A stretch of 64,000 bases of DNA from Aerococcus urinae (GCF_001543175.1 NZ_CP014161.1:310001-374000); one strand, 5' to 3'; shown: positions 44,556 to 54,663, counted from the first letter of the stretch. Program-made: numbers and translations. The notes: a model not told the origin generated them from the sequence alone.

Positions 44556-45266
44556 ATGCATTATATCCAAGTAGAAGACTTGCGCTTTTCTTATGATAGT
44601 GAGCCTGTCCTCAATAATATCAGCTTTACCGTTGATCCCGGTGAATTTGTGATTTTGACCGGGGAGAATGGGGCTGCCAAGTCAACCCTGTTAAAAAATA
44701 TCCTGGGTCTATTACAACCTGACAAGGGAAAAGTGACGATTAGTAAAAACAATATTTATGGTAATAAATTACAAATTGGCTATGTGCCCCAGATGGTGGC
44801 TAGCTTCAATGCGGGCTTTCCCAGCACGGTCTATGAGTTTGTTCTCTCAGGCCGTTACCAACAGGATCGCTGGTTTAAACGTTTGACCGATGAAGACCAT
44901 GAGCATGTTAAGCGGGCCCTTAATTCAGTCGGCATGTGGGAACAAGCCCAAGAAAAAGTGGGGGAATTATCCGGCGGGCAGAAGCAAAGGATTGTCTTGG
45001 CCCGGGTTTTTGCTACCGATCCTGACCTATTTGTCCTCGATGAACCAACGACAGGTATGGATAAGGCCTCTCGGGAAGAGTTTTACACCTTATTGAAACA
45101 CAATACCCGCCGCCATGGTAAAGCCATCCTTATGGTGACCCATGAAGATATCCACCTGCAAGATTATTTCGATAAACACATTCATTTGACTAGAGAGGAG
45201 GGGTCCCCATGGCGCTGTTTCAGTATGACTTCATGGTCCGAGCCTTCATCGCCTGCGGAGCCATAG
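44556..45266 (+). CDS. znuC: Zinc ABC transporter, ATP-binding protein
   Basis: A 236-residue ATPase. The Walker A loop is G-E-N-G-A-A-K-S-T with Ala in place of the usual Gly, as common in AdcC/ZnuC of Gram-positives. Signature L-S-G-G-Q-K-Q-R and Walker B L-F-V-L-D-E-P are intact. The gene overlaps znuB by 58 bp, and its last 19 residues, with W-R-C-F-S-M, are encoded within znuB's first codons. The cysteine-containing tail could be a metal site, but that is speculation. Confidence 0.93.
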   Translation: MHYIQVEDLRFSYDSEPVLNNISFTVDPGEFVILTGENGAAKSTLLKNILGLLQPDKGKVTISKNNIYGNKLQIGYVPQMVASFNAGFPSTVYEFVLSGRYQQDRWFKRLTDEDHEHVKRALNSVGMWEQAQEKVGELSGGQKQRIVLARVFATDPDLFVLDEPTTGMDKASREEFYTLLKHNTRRHGKAILMVTHEDIHLQDYFDKHIHLTREEGSPWRCFSMTSWSEPSSPAEP

Positions 45267-46009
45267 CCTGTTTCGCTCCGGTATTGGGGCTATTGCTGAT
45301 TTTGAGAAAGCAGTCCCTAATGTCGGATACCCTGGCCCATGTTTCCTTGGCCGGGGTGGCTTTAGGCTTCTTATTAGGGGTTGAGCCGATCTATACCACC
45401 ATCTTAGTGGTCGTTATTGCGGCTATGGCCTTAGAATACCTACGCCGGGTTTACAAAAACTATTCGGATATTTCTATTGCTATGTTAATGTCGGGTGGTA
45501 TGGCCCTGGCCTTACTATTAATGTCCCGGGTCGAATCAGCCAGCAGCATTGAGGCCTACTTATTCGGGTCGATTGTTACCATATCGTCGGTTCAAGTCCG
45601 CTTATTAATTGCCTTAGCAGTCATTGTCCTTATTGCTTATTTTGTCTTTAAGCGGGTCCTTTATGTGGAAGCCTTTGATGAGAGCATTGCCTATACTTCG
45701 GGCTTACCGACTCGTTTAATTTCCATGGTGCTTTCCATCGTGACCGGGGTAGCTATTTCCATCATGATGCCGATTGCTGGGACCTTGTTGGTGTCTTCCA
45801 TCCTGATCATGCCAGCGGCTATTGCTATGCGCTTGATGAAGAGTTTTGATAGTGTGATTATCTTAGCTATTATCATTGCCTTAGCCGGGATGTTTTCGGG
45901 TCTACTGATTTCCTATGGCTTAGACACCCCTCCAGGAGCGACCATTGCCTTTATCTTTGTCTGCCTTTTTGCCTTGGAAAGTATCCTCTTACGCTTGGTT
46001 AAAAAATAG
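45209..46009 (+). CDS. znuB: Zinc ABC transporter, permease
   Basis: A 266-residue permease of the ABC-3 family with about eight hydrophobic segments, including [11 protein letters not shown] near residue 45 and [17 protein letters not shown] near residue 190. It completes the zinc importer. Its ATG is preceded by GAGGAGG inside the end of znuC, so it has its own strong initiation despite the 58-bp overlap. Confidence 0.93.
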   Translation: MALFQYDFMVRAFIACGAIACFAPVLGLLLILRKQSLMSDTLAHVSLAGVALGFLLGVEPIYTTILVVVIAAMALEYLRRVYKNYSDISIAMLMSGGMALALLLMSRVESASSIEAYLFGSIVTISSVQVRLLIALAVIVLIAYFVFKRVLYVEAFDESIAYTSGLPTRLISMVLSIVTGVAISIMMPIAGTLLVSSILIMPAAIAMRLMKSFDSVIILAIIIALAGMFSGLLISYGLDTPPGATIAFIFVCLFALESILLRLVKK

Positions 46010-46040
46010 AGAAAACGATTTCTATGATTAGTCCAATAAT

Positions 46041-46073
46041 AAAACGCCCATTGTTAAGTGATGGGCGTTTTCC
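46041..46073 (+). terminator. Terminator of the zinc transporter operon
   Basis: AAAACGCCCAT pairs with ATGGGCGTTTT around TTGTTAAGTG. Confidence 0.86.
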
Positions 46074-46182
46074 TATTATATAAAAACAATTATAGTAAAA
46101 AACAGACTTTCGACGGAAATTTCTTGAATTTGTTCTGATTTTGCTTATAATGTAATAAGCTAGCAAGTAAAGGAGTACAAGT

Positions 46183-46995
46183 ATGAAAATGAAGCGTAGT
46201 CATCGTTTAGTCGATATGACCCATTATTTGTTGAATAACCCTTATCGAACGATTTCCTTACCCTTCTTTGTTGACCGCTATCAAGCAGCCAAGTCATCCA
46301 TTTCTGAAGATGTCGGCATTATTGCTGAACAATTTAAGTTATCTAATATTGGTATTGTTGAAACTATTGCTGGAGCCAGTGGTGGTGTTATTTTCCGCCC
46401 TAAAGTGGAAAAAGACAAGGCCATGGAGTATATGAATCAATTAACCGCTAAGTTGACTGATAAGCAACGTATTCTACCGGGCGGTTATTTCTATTTTTCT
46501 GACGTTTTAGGCAATCCCTATGATTTACGTCATATTGGTAACATCATCGCTTCCGCTTATTACGGACAGTCGATCGATGTGATCATGACCATGGCAACCA
46601 AGGGGATTTCCATGGCCCAAGCAGTCGCCAATTTTTTGAATGTTCCCTTTGTCATCGTTCAACGGGAAGCCCAATTAACAGAAGGGTCTACTGTTTCAGT
46701 GACCTATGTGACGGGGAATGACGAAGTGAAAAAAATGGCCTTGACCAAAAATAATCTCTCGGCCGACCAAAATATTTTAATTGTCGATGACTTTATGAAT
46801 GGGGGCGGCACCATGAATGGGATGCTCAGTTTAGTTGAAGAATTTGACTGCCATACCATCGGAGCGGTGGTCTTTGGGGAAGCGGATAATCAAAAAAACT
46901 ATATCGATTATCCCTATAAGTCCCTCATCAAGGTTAAAAAGACGGCTGATAATTTAGATGTAGCGGGGATTGAATTAGGGTCCTTGTTTGACTAG
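46183..46995 (+). CDS. purR: PurR purine operon regulator
   Basis: A 270-residue Bacillus-type PurR: winged helix at the N-terminus (about 1-70) and a phosphoribosyltransferase-like effector domain with the PRPP-binding motif I-L-I-V-D-D-F-M-N-G-G-G-T. PRPP relieves its repression of purine genes; in lactococci it acts as activator. It ends the conserved block that begins with metG. A TATAAT at about 46146 and AAAGGAG precede it. I saw no PurBox close by. Confidence 0.95.
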   Translation: MKMKRSHRLVDMTHYLLNNPYRTISLPFFVDRYQAAKSSISEDVGIIAEQFKLSNIGIVETIAGASGGVIFRPKVEKDKAMEYMNQLTAKLTDKQRILPGGYFYFSDVLGNPYDLRHIGNIIASAYYGQSIDVIMTMATKGISMAQAVANFLNVPFVIVQREAQLTEGSTVSVTYVTGNDEVKKMALTKNNLSADQNILIVDDFMNGGGTMNGMLSLVEEFDCHTIGAVVFGEADNQKNYIDYPYKSLIKVKKTADNLDVAGIELGSLFD

Positions 46996-47021
46996 GGAGA
47001 ATAATTAGCAATGTACTGTTA

Positions 47022-47077
47022 GGACAAAGCTTTCTAAAGTTTTATTTAAAACAATTAGAAAGTCTTGTCCCTTTTTT
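47022..47077 (+). terminator. Terminator of purR
   Basis: GGACAAAGCTTTCTAA pairs with TTAGAAAGTCTTGTCC, followed by T6. Confidence 0.86.
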
Positions 47078-47135
47078 ATTTTACTTCTAATATAGGGTAT
47101 AATAGTGACTTGATGAAGAAAAAGGAGACGAAGTG

Positions 47136-48632
47136 ATGTCAAAGAAGCAACCCTCTTCAGCAAAGAGTGTATTAATAAATTCTGGAATTTATTCGATCAC
47201 CTCGATTTTGCAAAAAGCGATTGGATTTATTTTACTTCCTTTATATACTTTATACCTTACTCCTGAAGACTATGGGATTGTTGGTGTGGTTAATTCATTG
47301 ACCCAGGTATTAACCTTATTGTTCACTTTTTCTCTAAATAGTGCAGTCCAACGTTATTTTTACCGCTATCGGGAAAATTGGCCCCAATTACAATCCTTTT
47401 ACGGGACCATTATGCTCTTTATTATGGGTAATAGCCTCTTTTTAGGGGGCTTAATTATCCTATTTAAGGATATCCTTGTTGAACCCTTTGTTGATGGGAT
47501 CGCCTTCTATCCCTATATTTTTATGGGGATCATTACCGTCATTGTTAATCCAATTTATAATATTTATCAAACCTTATTGCAAACTATGGAACAAGCCAAG
47601 GCCTATGCCATTAACAGCTTGCTCAATTTTGCCATGATGGTGGCTTGCAATATTCTCTTTATTGTCGTTTTCCAATGGGGAGCTACTGGGCAACTATTAA
47701 GTTACTTAATAACCGGCTTTACTTTTGGCCTTTATGCCTTGATTAGTTTATATCAGCGGGGTATCATCCGCTTTAACTTCCAATGGAACTACCTGAAAGA
47801 GGCGCTTTCCTATTCGATTCCGCTCCTGCCGCACTTGATGTCTACCCAAATTGCTGATTTTGTCTCACGACTATTTCTTAATAACCAGGTGTCGACCGCC
47901 AGTGCGGGACTCTATACGACGGCCTCGCAATTTATGTTAATTATCGATACTATGCAATATAGTGTCAATTCAGCCTATGTGCCGTGGTTCTATAGCTTGA
48001 TGGATTTGGGTGGTCAGCACAAGAAAAAAGCCATTCAATTTGCAGATGTTCTGAGTCGGATTTATTTAATCATTAGTTTGGGAATGTCCTTATTTATTAA
48101 GGAGGTTATCCAAATTTTTATTGCCGATGGCTATTTACTGGCTTGGACTTTGGTGCCTATCATCCTGGTGGCTTATCAAATTCGCTCAGTCTACCTCTTC
48201 TACGTCAATACGCTCTTCTATAATACCAAGGCTACCCGGTATATTTTCATTGCTACCCTGTCAGGGAGTTTACTGAGTGTCTTTTTAACCGCAACACTGA
48301 CCCAGTACCTAGGACTCTTAACCCCAGCCATCGTGCTTTTAATCCAATGGACCGTGATCGCAATCATTATTTATGTCCTTTCTAGAAAAATTGAACCGGT
48401 CAATTTCAAAATCAAAAAGATGTTGCTTTATATTGCTATATTAGTTCTGGTAAGCGGAGTGGGCTTGTTTTATGATATTGCCCACCCAACTGGACCACTG
48501 ATTTGGCAAAATCTTCTCTATAAGATCGTTCTCTACCTAGTGACTACTATCGTACTCGTCTATAGAGAAATTCCTACCATAAAGGCCTTGTTCACTGATT
48601 TTATTGGCAAAAAATTAAATTCAGGAGATTAG
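47136..48632 (+). CDS. Polysaccharide flippase, Wzx type (MATE/MOP superfamily)
   Basis: A 498-residue protein with about fourteen hydrophobic segments, beginning with the family pattern S-G-I-Y-S-I-T-S-I-L-Q-K-A-I-G-F-I-L-L-P. This is the oligosaccharide-flippase fold that moves lipid-linked repeat units to the outer face. A GTG one codon earlier is in frame; the ATG has better spacing to AAGGAG. It is the first gene of the surface-polysaccharide locus, with a TATAAT at 47098. The next gene starts 4 bp after its stop. Confidence 0.92.
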   Translation: MSKKQPSSAKSVLINSGIYSITSILQKAIGFILLPLYTLYLTPEDYGIVGVVNSLTQVLTLLFTFSLNSAVQRYFYRYRENWPQLQSFYGTIMLFIMGNSLFLGGLIILFKDILVEPFVDGIAFYPYIFMGIITVIVNPIYNIYQTLLQTMEQAKAYAINSLLNFAMMVACNILFIVVFQWGATGQLLSYLITGFTFGLYALISLYQRGIIRFNFQWNYLKEALSYSIPLLPHLMSTQIADFVSRLFLNNQVSTASAGLYTTASQFMLIIDTMQYSVNSAYVPWFYSLMDLGGQHKKKAIQFADVLSRIYLIISLGMSLFIKEVIQIFIADGYLLAWTLVPIILVAYQIRSVYLFYVNTLFYNTKATRYIFIATLSGSLLSVFLTATLTQYLGLLTPAIVLLIQWTVIAIIIYVLSRKIEPVNFKIKKMLLYIAILVLVSGVGLFYDIAHPTGPLIWQNLLYKIVLYLVTTIVLVYREIPTIKALFTDFIGKKLNSGD

Positions 48633-48636
48633 ATTA

Positions 48637-49737
48637 ATGAAACATGCAATTGTTGCTTGGACACCGCTTCATATTATCAATAGCCTTAATATCTGGAAGA
48701 ATTGCTTATCTGGGGAAGAGCTGACCCTCTTTATCTATAACGAATTCGCTAACGCTGATTTATTAATTGATATAAGCAGGAAGCTAGGCCAGGGCTTAGA
48801 AGTGGTTAAAATCAACCATCAGAACTTAGGCGGAAAATTGGCGAAAATTTCTCGTCTTTATTGGAATAAGAACTTGATCCCTCTAGATGATTTTGACCAT
48901 ATTTATTTACCGGGGGATAATTATTTTGGCCGCCTTCTTTATAGCAGCCTCGCTGCTAAAGGTCATGATTTTCACTTGCACTATTATGAAGACGGTATGG
49001 GGATTTATCTGGGCGCCAAACCCATAGAAATCAAAAATGCCAATGATGCCTTGCAAAAGAAATTGAATAAGCATTCCATTTTTCACGGTCAATGGGAAAA
49101 TTGTTATACCTACCAACCAGACTTGGTTCAGTGGCATGATTTCTCAGGAGACTTGATAAAAATTCCTGTTCTTGACCAAAGTAATCCCGCCTTTTCCTTG
49201 GTCAAGGCAATTTTTTCTCAAGCCTATAATGAGGAAATAAGTCAAGTCGCCGAGGGGAGTTTAATTTATTTTGACCAGCCCTTCAAAAAAGATGGGGCAC
49301 AAATCGATGAATTGGCCTTGTTTAACCACTTAAAAGCAATATGTGATTCCTTAAATATTAGGATCTACGTGAAGTTACACCCTCGCTCGGAAGAAAATAA
49401 ATATGGGCAGGTGAATTATTTACAAACTACCATGCCCTGGGAAATCTTTCTCTTGTTTGTAGACCATTCCGACCTGACTTTAGCAGCAATGAATTCAACT
49501 GCGGTATTTTCCCCTTACTTACTCTATCAACAAAGGATGCCGATTATTATGTTGGCCGGCCTGGTTGATCATGCGATTGGGGAAAAGGTGGATGAGCCGA
49601 CTAAAATGATTTTAACCAACAGCTTGTCCATGGCTAAAAATTTCAAGGAAATTTATGGACCTTTGTTACAGGTGCCTGAAAACAGCAAGCAGTTAGAAGA
49701 CTTATTATATGAGATTAAAATTAAAGGAGATCAATAG
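48637..49737 (+). CDS. Sialyltransferase-like glycosyltransferase (GT52/polysialyltransferase type)
   Basis: A 366-residue protein with a first beta strand A-I-V-A-W-T-P-L-H, the motif Y-Y-E-D-G-M-G (about 117-123) and a later V-K-L-H-P-R (about 248-253). The D/E-D/E-G and H-P motifs together are the signature of bacterial sialyltransferases of GT52, GT80 and GT38. These use CMP-sialic acids, and CMP-nonulosonate and NeuB-like genes lie 5-8 kb downstream. The exact family and linkage are unsettled. It is co-transcribed with the flippase. Confidence 0.68.
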   Translation: MKHAIVAWTPLHIINSLNIWKNCLSGEELTLFIYNEFANADLLIDISRKLGQGLEVVKINHQNLGGKLAKISRLYWNKNLIPLDDFDHIYLPGDNYFGRLLYSSLAAKGHDFHLHYYEDGMGIYLGAKPIEIKNANDALQKKLNKHSIFHGQWENCYTYQPDLVQWHDFSGDLIKIPVLDQSNPAFSLVKAIFSQAYNEEISQVAEGSLIYFDQPFKKDGAQIDELALFNHLKAICDSLNIRIYVKLHPRSEENKYGQVNYLQTTMPWEIFLLFVDHSDLTLAAMNSTAVFSPYLLYQQRMPIIMLAGLVDHAIGEKVDEPTKMILTNSLSMAKNFKEIYGPLLQVPENSKQLEDLLYEIKIKGDQ

Positions 49738-49741
49738 CTCA

Positions 49742-51256
49742 ATGAAAGAATATGCTAATAAAATCTTTTCAATAATTAATAATGTTCATTTATTTAAAAT
49801 AATTACTTTGATTATTAATCTTATATATGCAGTTCCTAGCAGTTTTGATATCGAGAACGTTCCCATGAAGATTGTTTTTGTCTGGGGGATTTACTTATTG
49901 GCTAAGGACTTTTTGACCAGGCGAATAATGTTTAAGCAAAAGTTTTGGCCTTTTTTATTTGCCTTTTTAATCTCTTTTGCGATTTCGGTCCTCTTGAATT
50001 TAACCTATCAATTTCCCGATTCAGCGATTAACTGGTTCTATGTGGCCCAAACTTTCTTCCTGATCTATGCCTTTAATCCTAGTGAAGATTACCAAACAAG
50101 TAAAAATTGGATGGCAAGATTTAACGACATCTTTATCGGTATCGTTTGCTTTTTGGGTTTTGTTTCCCTATTGCTCTTTGCCTTTCATATTCGCTACTGG
50201 GTTTTAGATGGCACTGGGATTAATTGGATGCGGCAAGGTTTCACTGAAAATCGCTTATTTGGCCTTTACACCAGTCCTAACATGGGGTCGATTATTGGTG
50301 TGTTAAGTGTTGTAGCTAGTTTAATGAATAATATCTTGAAACGATCAAGTTGGAAGAGTTTCCAGCCTTTCTATGTTTTTAACGCCATTATTCAATATTT
50401 ATATTTTGTTCTAGCCAGTTCGCGAGGAACCACCTTGACCCTGTTGACTGCTGGCTTAGTCATCACCTGCTATGCCATTTATCGTCTCTTTGTTAGACAC
50501 CAAGCCAACTTTAAAAGCCTTGGCAAGCTTATCCTAGGAGCAGGGCTGGGGCTCTTTCTGTTTGTCGCTGTGGAACATCAAGCGGAAAGCATTTTAGCTT
50601 ATATTCCAGCAACGACCCAAACAGCTGCCCGCTTAGTTACTGGGGAAATCAGTTGGAGTGATTTGAGACATGGTGAGAGCAAGACTGGAGGAAATAAAAG
50701 TACGGTTATCGCTCCCGTAAGTATCCAGCATGATGAAGGGGACGCTGAAGTTTCAGCAGGACGTTTTACCATTTGGCAAGCCGGGATTAAGGCGGCGGCA
50801 CAAAATTTCTTGTTCGGTTTAAGTGATATTGACTTATACCGCAATATTAAAGACCAAGAAGCTACCGCCCAGGTGGATATGACCAAGCTTACCACCTTGG
50901 ATAGAAGCGAGATCAAACGTGCTAGAGGAAACATGCATAATACCTATATTGCAGTCTTTACTAAGGCTGGTTTTGTCGGCTTAATTATTATTGCAGCCTT
51001 TGCGCTATTCTATTTAATTTATCATGTAGGCTATCTCTTGACAGCAAGGGTTGATTTCAGTGATGCCAACAATCAATTATATGCCTTAATCTTAGTTACC
51101 ATTATCGCCTTGCTGGCTGAAGATATGGTGGAAAATCATATCTTGTTAGCCAACCGCGATACCATTGGCTTAATTTTTTGGACCTATGCCGGGTTCCTTA
51201 ATGTCCACCGTTCCCAATTACAAGCAAAAAAAGCCAAGCAATCAACAAAGATCTAA
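49742..51256 (+). CDS. Polysaccharide polymerase or O-antigen-ligase-like protein (Wzy)
   Basis: A 504-residue membrane protein with about ten to twelve hydrophobic segments and a large extracytoplasmic loop (about 285-390). The segment G-N-M-H-N-T-Y-I-A-V-F-T-K-A-G is typical of the Wzy_C/O-antigen ligase family. It probably joins repeat units outside the membrane. The longer frame begins 33 bp upstream inside the previous gene; the AAAGGAG at about 49723 favours ATG 49742, though the spacing of about 12 nt is long. Confidence 0.82.
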   Translation: MKEYANKIFSIINNVHLFKIITLIINLIYAVPSSFDIENVPMKIVFVWGIYLLAKDFLTRRIMFKQKFWPFLFAFLISFAISVLLNLTYQFPDSAINWFYVAQTFFLIYAFNPSEDYQTSKNWMARFNDIFIGIVCFLGFVSLLLFAFHIRYWVLDGTGINWMRQGFTENRLFGLYTSPNMGSIIGVLSVVASLMNNILKRSSWKSFQPFYVFNAIIQYLYFVLASSRGTTLTLLTAGLVITCYAIYRLFVRHQANFKSLGKLILGAGLGLFLFVAVEHQAESILAYIPATTQTAARLVTGEISWSDLRHGESKTGGNKSTVIAPVSIQHDEGDAEVSAGRFTIWQAGIKAAAQNFLFGLSDIDLYRNIKDQEATAQVDMTKLTTLDRSEIKRARGNMHNTYIAVFTKAGFVGLIIIAAFALFYLIYHVGYLLTARVDFSDANNQLYALILVTIIALLAEDMVENHILLANRDTIGLIFWTYAGFLNVHRSQLQAKKAKQSTKI

Positions 51257-51287
51257 AAAGTAAATTTATAAATATTATTTCGCCTTA

Positions 51288-51316
51288 TTGAAGCTAAAGA
51301 CTAAAAAAATTATAAT
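51288..51316 (+). promoter_or_regulatory. Promoter of the polysaccharide deacetylase gene
   Basis: TTGAAG-N17-TATAAT, 64 bp before the start codon. Confidence 0.72.
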
Positions 51317-51380
51317 AGTAATAATTTCTTTAGACTAAGCACATAACAGGATCAAACTCTAGGTGAAGAAGGGTAATATA

Positions 51381-52709
51381 ATGAACAAAAAAGCTTTATT
51401 TATAACCAGTATTTTAACGGTTTTGCTTTTAGGCTTGGCTGGAATTTTATACTATAACCACCATATTACGGTGGCCAAAGTTGAAAAAGAAGTTAATGAA
51501 ATTTATTTTAATAATAAGCATGACTATATCAATCCGAATTATTCTTTGGAGGATTTAGAGAAGGTTAAATATGATAGTCGCCACATCTATGGTGACCATG
51601 CTAAGGAATTACAAGAGCTCATTGATCGGGCGATTGACAAGCGGAAGGCCATTCAATTCCTGAATGACTCTGTTCTTGATGATAAGCCGATTATTGAAGG
51701 CAACCAGGTCAACAAGGATTGGGTCATTGAAGATGGAGTTTCTGCTGAAGAGGTTGATAAGAAAAAAGATCGCTTTAATTTCGACTACTCAGACAAGTTA
51801 GTGGAAGATTTAAAAGCTAATTATGGACTTTTACAGCAGGTGGCCCAATCGAATGAGACGATTGAAAATAAAATTGATCATTTGCCAGAGAAGTTCATGA
51901 TTGAAAGCTTAGATAAAGACCTTGATGCTTTTAACCAGGTTGCTAAGGAAATATCCAATTATATTGATCATACCAATAAGGAAGGTCAAGCTGACCTCTT
52001 TAAAAAGCGCTTAATGGACTATGCTTTATCAGTAAAAGAACAGACGGCTAACCAGGATGGCTATAGCAAGTCCCTAGAAAAATTACTTAAGCAGGATGAA
52101 TTAGCCAGTGTGCTGACAGGGTCGCCAGTGGATTATCGGCCTTTAGTGGCTATTACCTTCGATGATGGTCCTGATGATAATGTCGAAAATGCCATGGATA
52201 TCTGTGAACAATACGGCATCAAGGCAACCTTCTTCTTACAAGGAAATAATACCGAAAAGAAACCAGAATTAGCCCGCGAGATCGTTAAACGTGGCCACCA
52301 TGTGGCAAACCACTCTTATGATCACCCTGATTTTGCTAAATTAACAGATAAGCAAATTTTAGACCAAATTAATCGTACCCAAGATATCATTAAACAAGCA
52401 ACGGGAGTAACGCCGACATTATTTAGAACGCCCTATGGCCAAGATCGAGCGCGGACGACTCAATTAGTTGCCCCCTTAAAACCTTGTTATTGGAATACCA
52501 CGTCCAGAGACTGGCAATTAACGGACCCCGATGATATCTATGATATGATCATGAAAAATATGCAACACCATTCTGTTATTTTACAGCATTCTAGGTATAC
52601 GGCGACAACCGATGCCTTGAAGAAAGTGATTCCGGAACTGAAGAAGCGGGGCTATGTTTTTGTCTTTCCTGAGCAAATCCCTGACATCAAAACTTGGAAT
52701 CATAACTAA
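51381..52709 (+). CDS. Membrane-anchored polysaccharide deacetylase (NodB/CE4 domain)
   Basis: A 442-residue protein with an N-terminal helix (about 5-24), a long charged helical stalk, and a C-terminal NodB domain (about 245-435). CE4 motifs are present: T-F-D-D-G-P (catalytic and metal Asp), H-V-A-N-H-S-Y-D-H (metal His pair), F-R-T-P-Y-G, a tryptophan-containing W-N-T-T-S-R-D-W and I-L-Q-H. It removes acetyl groups from N-acetyl sugars of peptidoglycan or polysaccharide. An in-frame GTG is 18 bp upstream. Confidence 0.92.
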   Translation: MNKKALFITSILTVLLLGLAGILYYNHHITVAKVEKEVNEIYFNNKHDYINPNYSLEDLEKVKYDSRHIYGDHAKELQELIDRAIDKRKAIQFLNDSVLDDKPIIEGNQVNKDWVIEDGVSAEEVDKKKDRFNFDYSDKLVEDLKANYGLLQQVAQSNETIENKIDHLPEKFMIESLDKDLDAFNQVAKEISNYIDHTNKEGQADLFKKRLMDYALSVKEQTANQDGYSKSLEKLLKQDELASVLTGSPVDYRPLVAITFDDGPDDNVENAMDICEQYGIKATFFLQGNNTEKKPELAREIVKRGHHVANHSYDHPDFAKLTDKQILDQINRTQDIIKQATGVTPTLFRTPYGQDRARTTQLVAPLKPCYWNTTSRDWQLTDPDDIYDMIMKNMQHHSVILQHSRYTATTDALKKVIPELKKRGYVFVFPEQIPDIKTWNHN

Positions 52710-52729
52710 AGAAAGATAACTTAATCGGA

Positions 52730-52770
52730 ATGTCTGCTTATTTTAATTGGGAAATAAGCAGACATTTTTA
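52730..52770 (+). terminator. Terminator of the polysaccharide deacetylase gene
   Basis: AATGTCTGCTTATTT pairs with AAATAAGCAGACATT, then a T-run. Confidence 0.86.
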
Positions 52771-52806
52771 TATCTACCATAGCGTTTGGATTAGAAAGGG
52801 ATTCCT

Positions 52807-54564
52807 ATGTTTAATCTATTTTTATTTATCTTGTCGACCTATGGCTATGTCTCCTGCTTAGAGAAGCGCTTAGCCGTTTCGCCTTATCTGTCTTGGATCT
52901 TAGTAATTGCTGGTCAAAGTTTGACAATTTTTTCTTTTGCCTTGTTGAACCTATTGCAACCGGCCTTGTATCTTATTTATTACTTGGGTTTTGTTCTTTT
53001 AGCTGTTTATTTATTTCAGCAAAGTCGCTCTAGCCAGCAAAGTTTCCTTGACCTTTTTAAAAGAAAATTTTCCTGGATTAGCTTTATTTTCTTGTTAACC
53101 TTTTTAATTTGGGTGATTTTTATGAAGGAGATGCCTCTTATTTTTTGGGATAACTTTTCCCATTGGGGGCTGATTGTTAAATTCTTCTTCAATGAACAGC
53201 GCTTAGCGACTGATCTAGACAAGATTATCTACTATCGGTCATACCCACCGGCAGTTTCTCTATACATCAATTATGTGGTTAATTTCCTAGGTTATAGCGA
53301 AGGCCATATGATTATCGGCAATTTCATGGTCAATTTAGCTGCCCTCTATGCTTTTTTTACCCCCTTTAATATCAAGAAAAATAAAATAACCGGCTTTTTG
53401 GTACTCATTTTAATCGCAATCTTTTATTTAATGGATGACCACGTTAAAATGTATAATTTGCTAGTGGATAACTTGCTGGCTTATCTGACCTTGGCTGGCT
53501 TTGTTGGTTTATATCACTATCGGGAGAATAGAAAGGTTAGTTCGCTAATTGTTATTCTTCTAGCCGGCTTCTTAGGCCTGGTTAAGGGGAGCGGAATTTT
53601 CTTTGCTGTCTTAGTTATTGCTGTTTATTGCTACTATTTGACTAAGTACTTCAAGTCTAACAAGCCTCTTCTCCTCAAAAGATACTTACCCGTTTTACTG
53701 AGCCTGCTGCCCTTTGCTATGTGGAAACTCTATGTAAGGTTAATGTATGATACCTCACAATTTCGCCATAGTGTCCACTTTGATTGGAGCCAACTACATC
53801 TTAAGGCCAAAATTGTGGCTAAATTTATCCTTCAAAGTTTGGACCCCTGGACGCCATCAACTTGGGGACTGGTTTTGATAGTAGTCTTGGTTTTAGTGAT
53901 GCTTTTAGTGACTGCCAGAGAGAAGAATTTGCAGAAGCAGCTAATGACTTTTTCTGGAATTCTTTTTACTGTGTTGTTTGTTTACTATTTGAGTACCATG
54001 GCCATGTACTTGACCGCTATGCCAATGGATGAAGCGATAAAATTGGCTCAATTTGACCGTTATACCCTGACAGGGGTTTTTGTGGGACTAGGAAGTATTA
54101 GTCTAGTGGCGATTAAATATTTTGAGAGTCGAGTCGAGGACAGGAGTGATCATTCACTTTATGGCAAGAAGCTCATCTATAGCGGACTTATTGGTATTTA
54201 TTTTATCAGTCTGGCCTATGATTTAGTTGATGCCGCTATTGAAAAGAGAAACTTCATCAGTGAGTCTATTCCCTATGAATATCAAAAAATGGGCATTGAT
54301 AACCATAATTTAAACAATAAAAAGATCTTAGTATTGGCCAGTGGCAAGTGGAATACCGATAATGCCGGTAATTTGTACCTCTACACCCCCAATACTCATC
54401 TCTATAAGGGCAATCCAGACGTGGTTAAAAATTATGACCAGATCCTGGTTTTAGATAATAAGAAAGCGACCCAGACCTGGGTCAAGGAATTGACTGGTCA
54501 ACAATTAGCTCCGGGTTTCTACGACGTGAAGGATGTTTTCAATGAAAAACTTATTCAAAAATAG
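52807..54564 (+). CDS. Large membrane protein, GT-C-like, copy A
   Basis: A 585-residue protein with about twelve membrane segments and a soluble C-terminal region of about 100 residues, probably extracytoplasmic. The first large loop carries W-D-N-F-S-H-W followed by Y-Y-R-S-Y-P-P, a pattern like the acidic loop motif of GT-C glycosyltransferases that use lipid-linked sugars. The segment N-L-L-V-D-N-L-L-A-Y is shared with a 587-residue paralog at 57447. Function is not established; a glycosyltransferase modifying the polysaccharide outside the cell is the best guess. Confidence 0.65.
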   Translation: MFNLFLFILSTYGYVSCLEKRLAVSPYLSWILVIAGQSLTIFSFALLNLLQPALYLIYYLGFVLLAVYLFQQSRSSQQSFLDLFKRKFSWISFIFLLTFLIWVIFMKEMPLIFWDNFSHWGLIVKFFFNEQRLATDLDKIIYYRSYPPAVSLYINYVVNFLGYSEGHMIIGNFMVNLAALYAFFTPFNIKKNKITGFLVLILIAIFYLMDDHVKMYNLLVDNLLAYLTLAGFVGLYHYRENRKVSSLIVILLAGFLGLVKGSGIFFAVLVIAVYCYYLTKYFKSNKPLLLKRYLPVLLSLLPFAMWKLYVRLMYDTSQFRHSVHFDWSQLHLKAKIVAKFILQSLDPWTPSTWGLVLIVVLVLVMLLVTAREKNLQKQLMTFSGILFTVLFVYYLSTMAMYLTAMPMDEAIKLAQFDRYTLTGVFVGLGSISLVAIKYFESRVEDRSDHSLYGKKLIYSGLIGIYFISLAYDLVDAAIEKRNFISESIPYEYQKMGIDNHNLNNKKILVLASGKWNTDNAGNLYLYTPNTHLYKGNPDVVKNYDQILVLDNKKATQTWVKELTGQQLAPGFYDVKDVFNEKLIQK

Positions 54565-54619
54565 GTCTAAAATATTATTAAGACCATGTTGACAAGTGAT
54601 TGCTGATTGATTGATATGC

Positions 54620-54625
54620 TATAAT
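54620..54625 (+). promoter_or_regulatory. Extended -10 promoter of the nonulosonate genes
   Basis: TGCTATAAT is an extended -10; a TTGACA at 54589 is too far away to pair with it. Confidence 0.5.
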
Positions 54626-54663
54626 TAATCCTATAAAGATCCATTATATAAAGGAGTCAAGTG

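Noticed and set aside
46010-46026. CcpA-type cre site (AGAAAACGATTTCT) after znuB
   Set aside because: The outer T-G and C-A of cre are not there, and it lies just after a stop codon before a terminator.
54564-54585. Terminator after GT-C-like copy A
   Set aside because: GGTCT/AGACC is only a 5-bp stem without a T-run.
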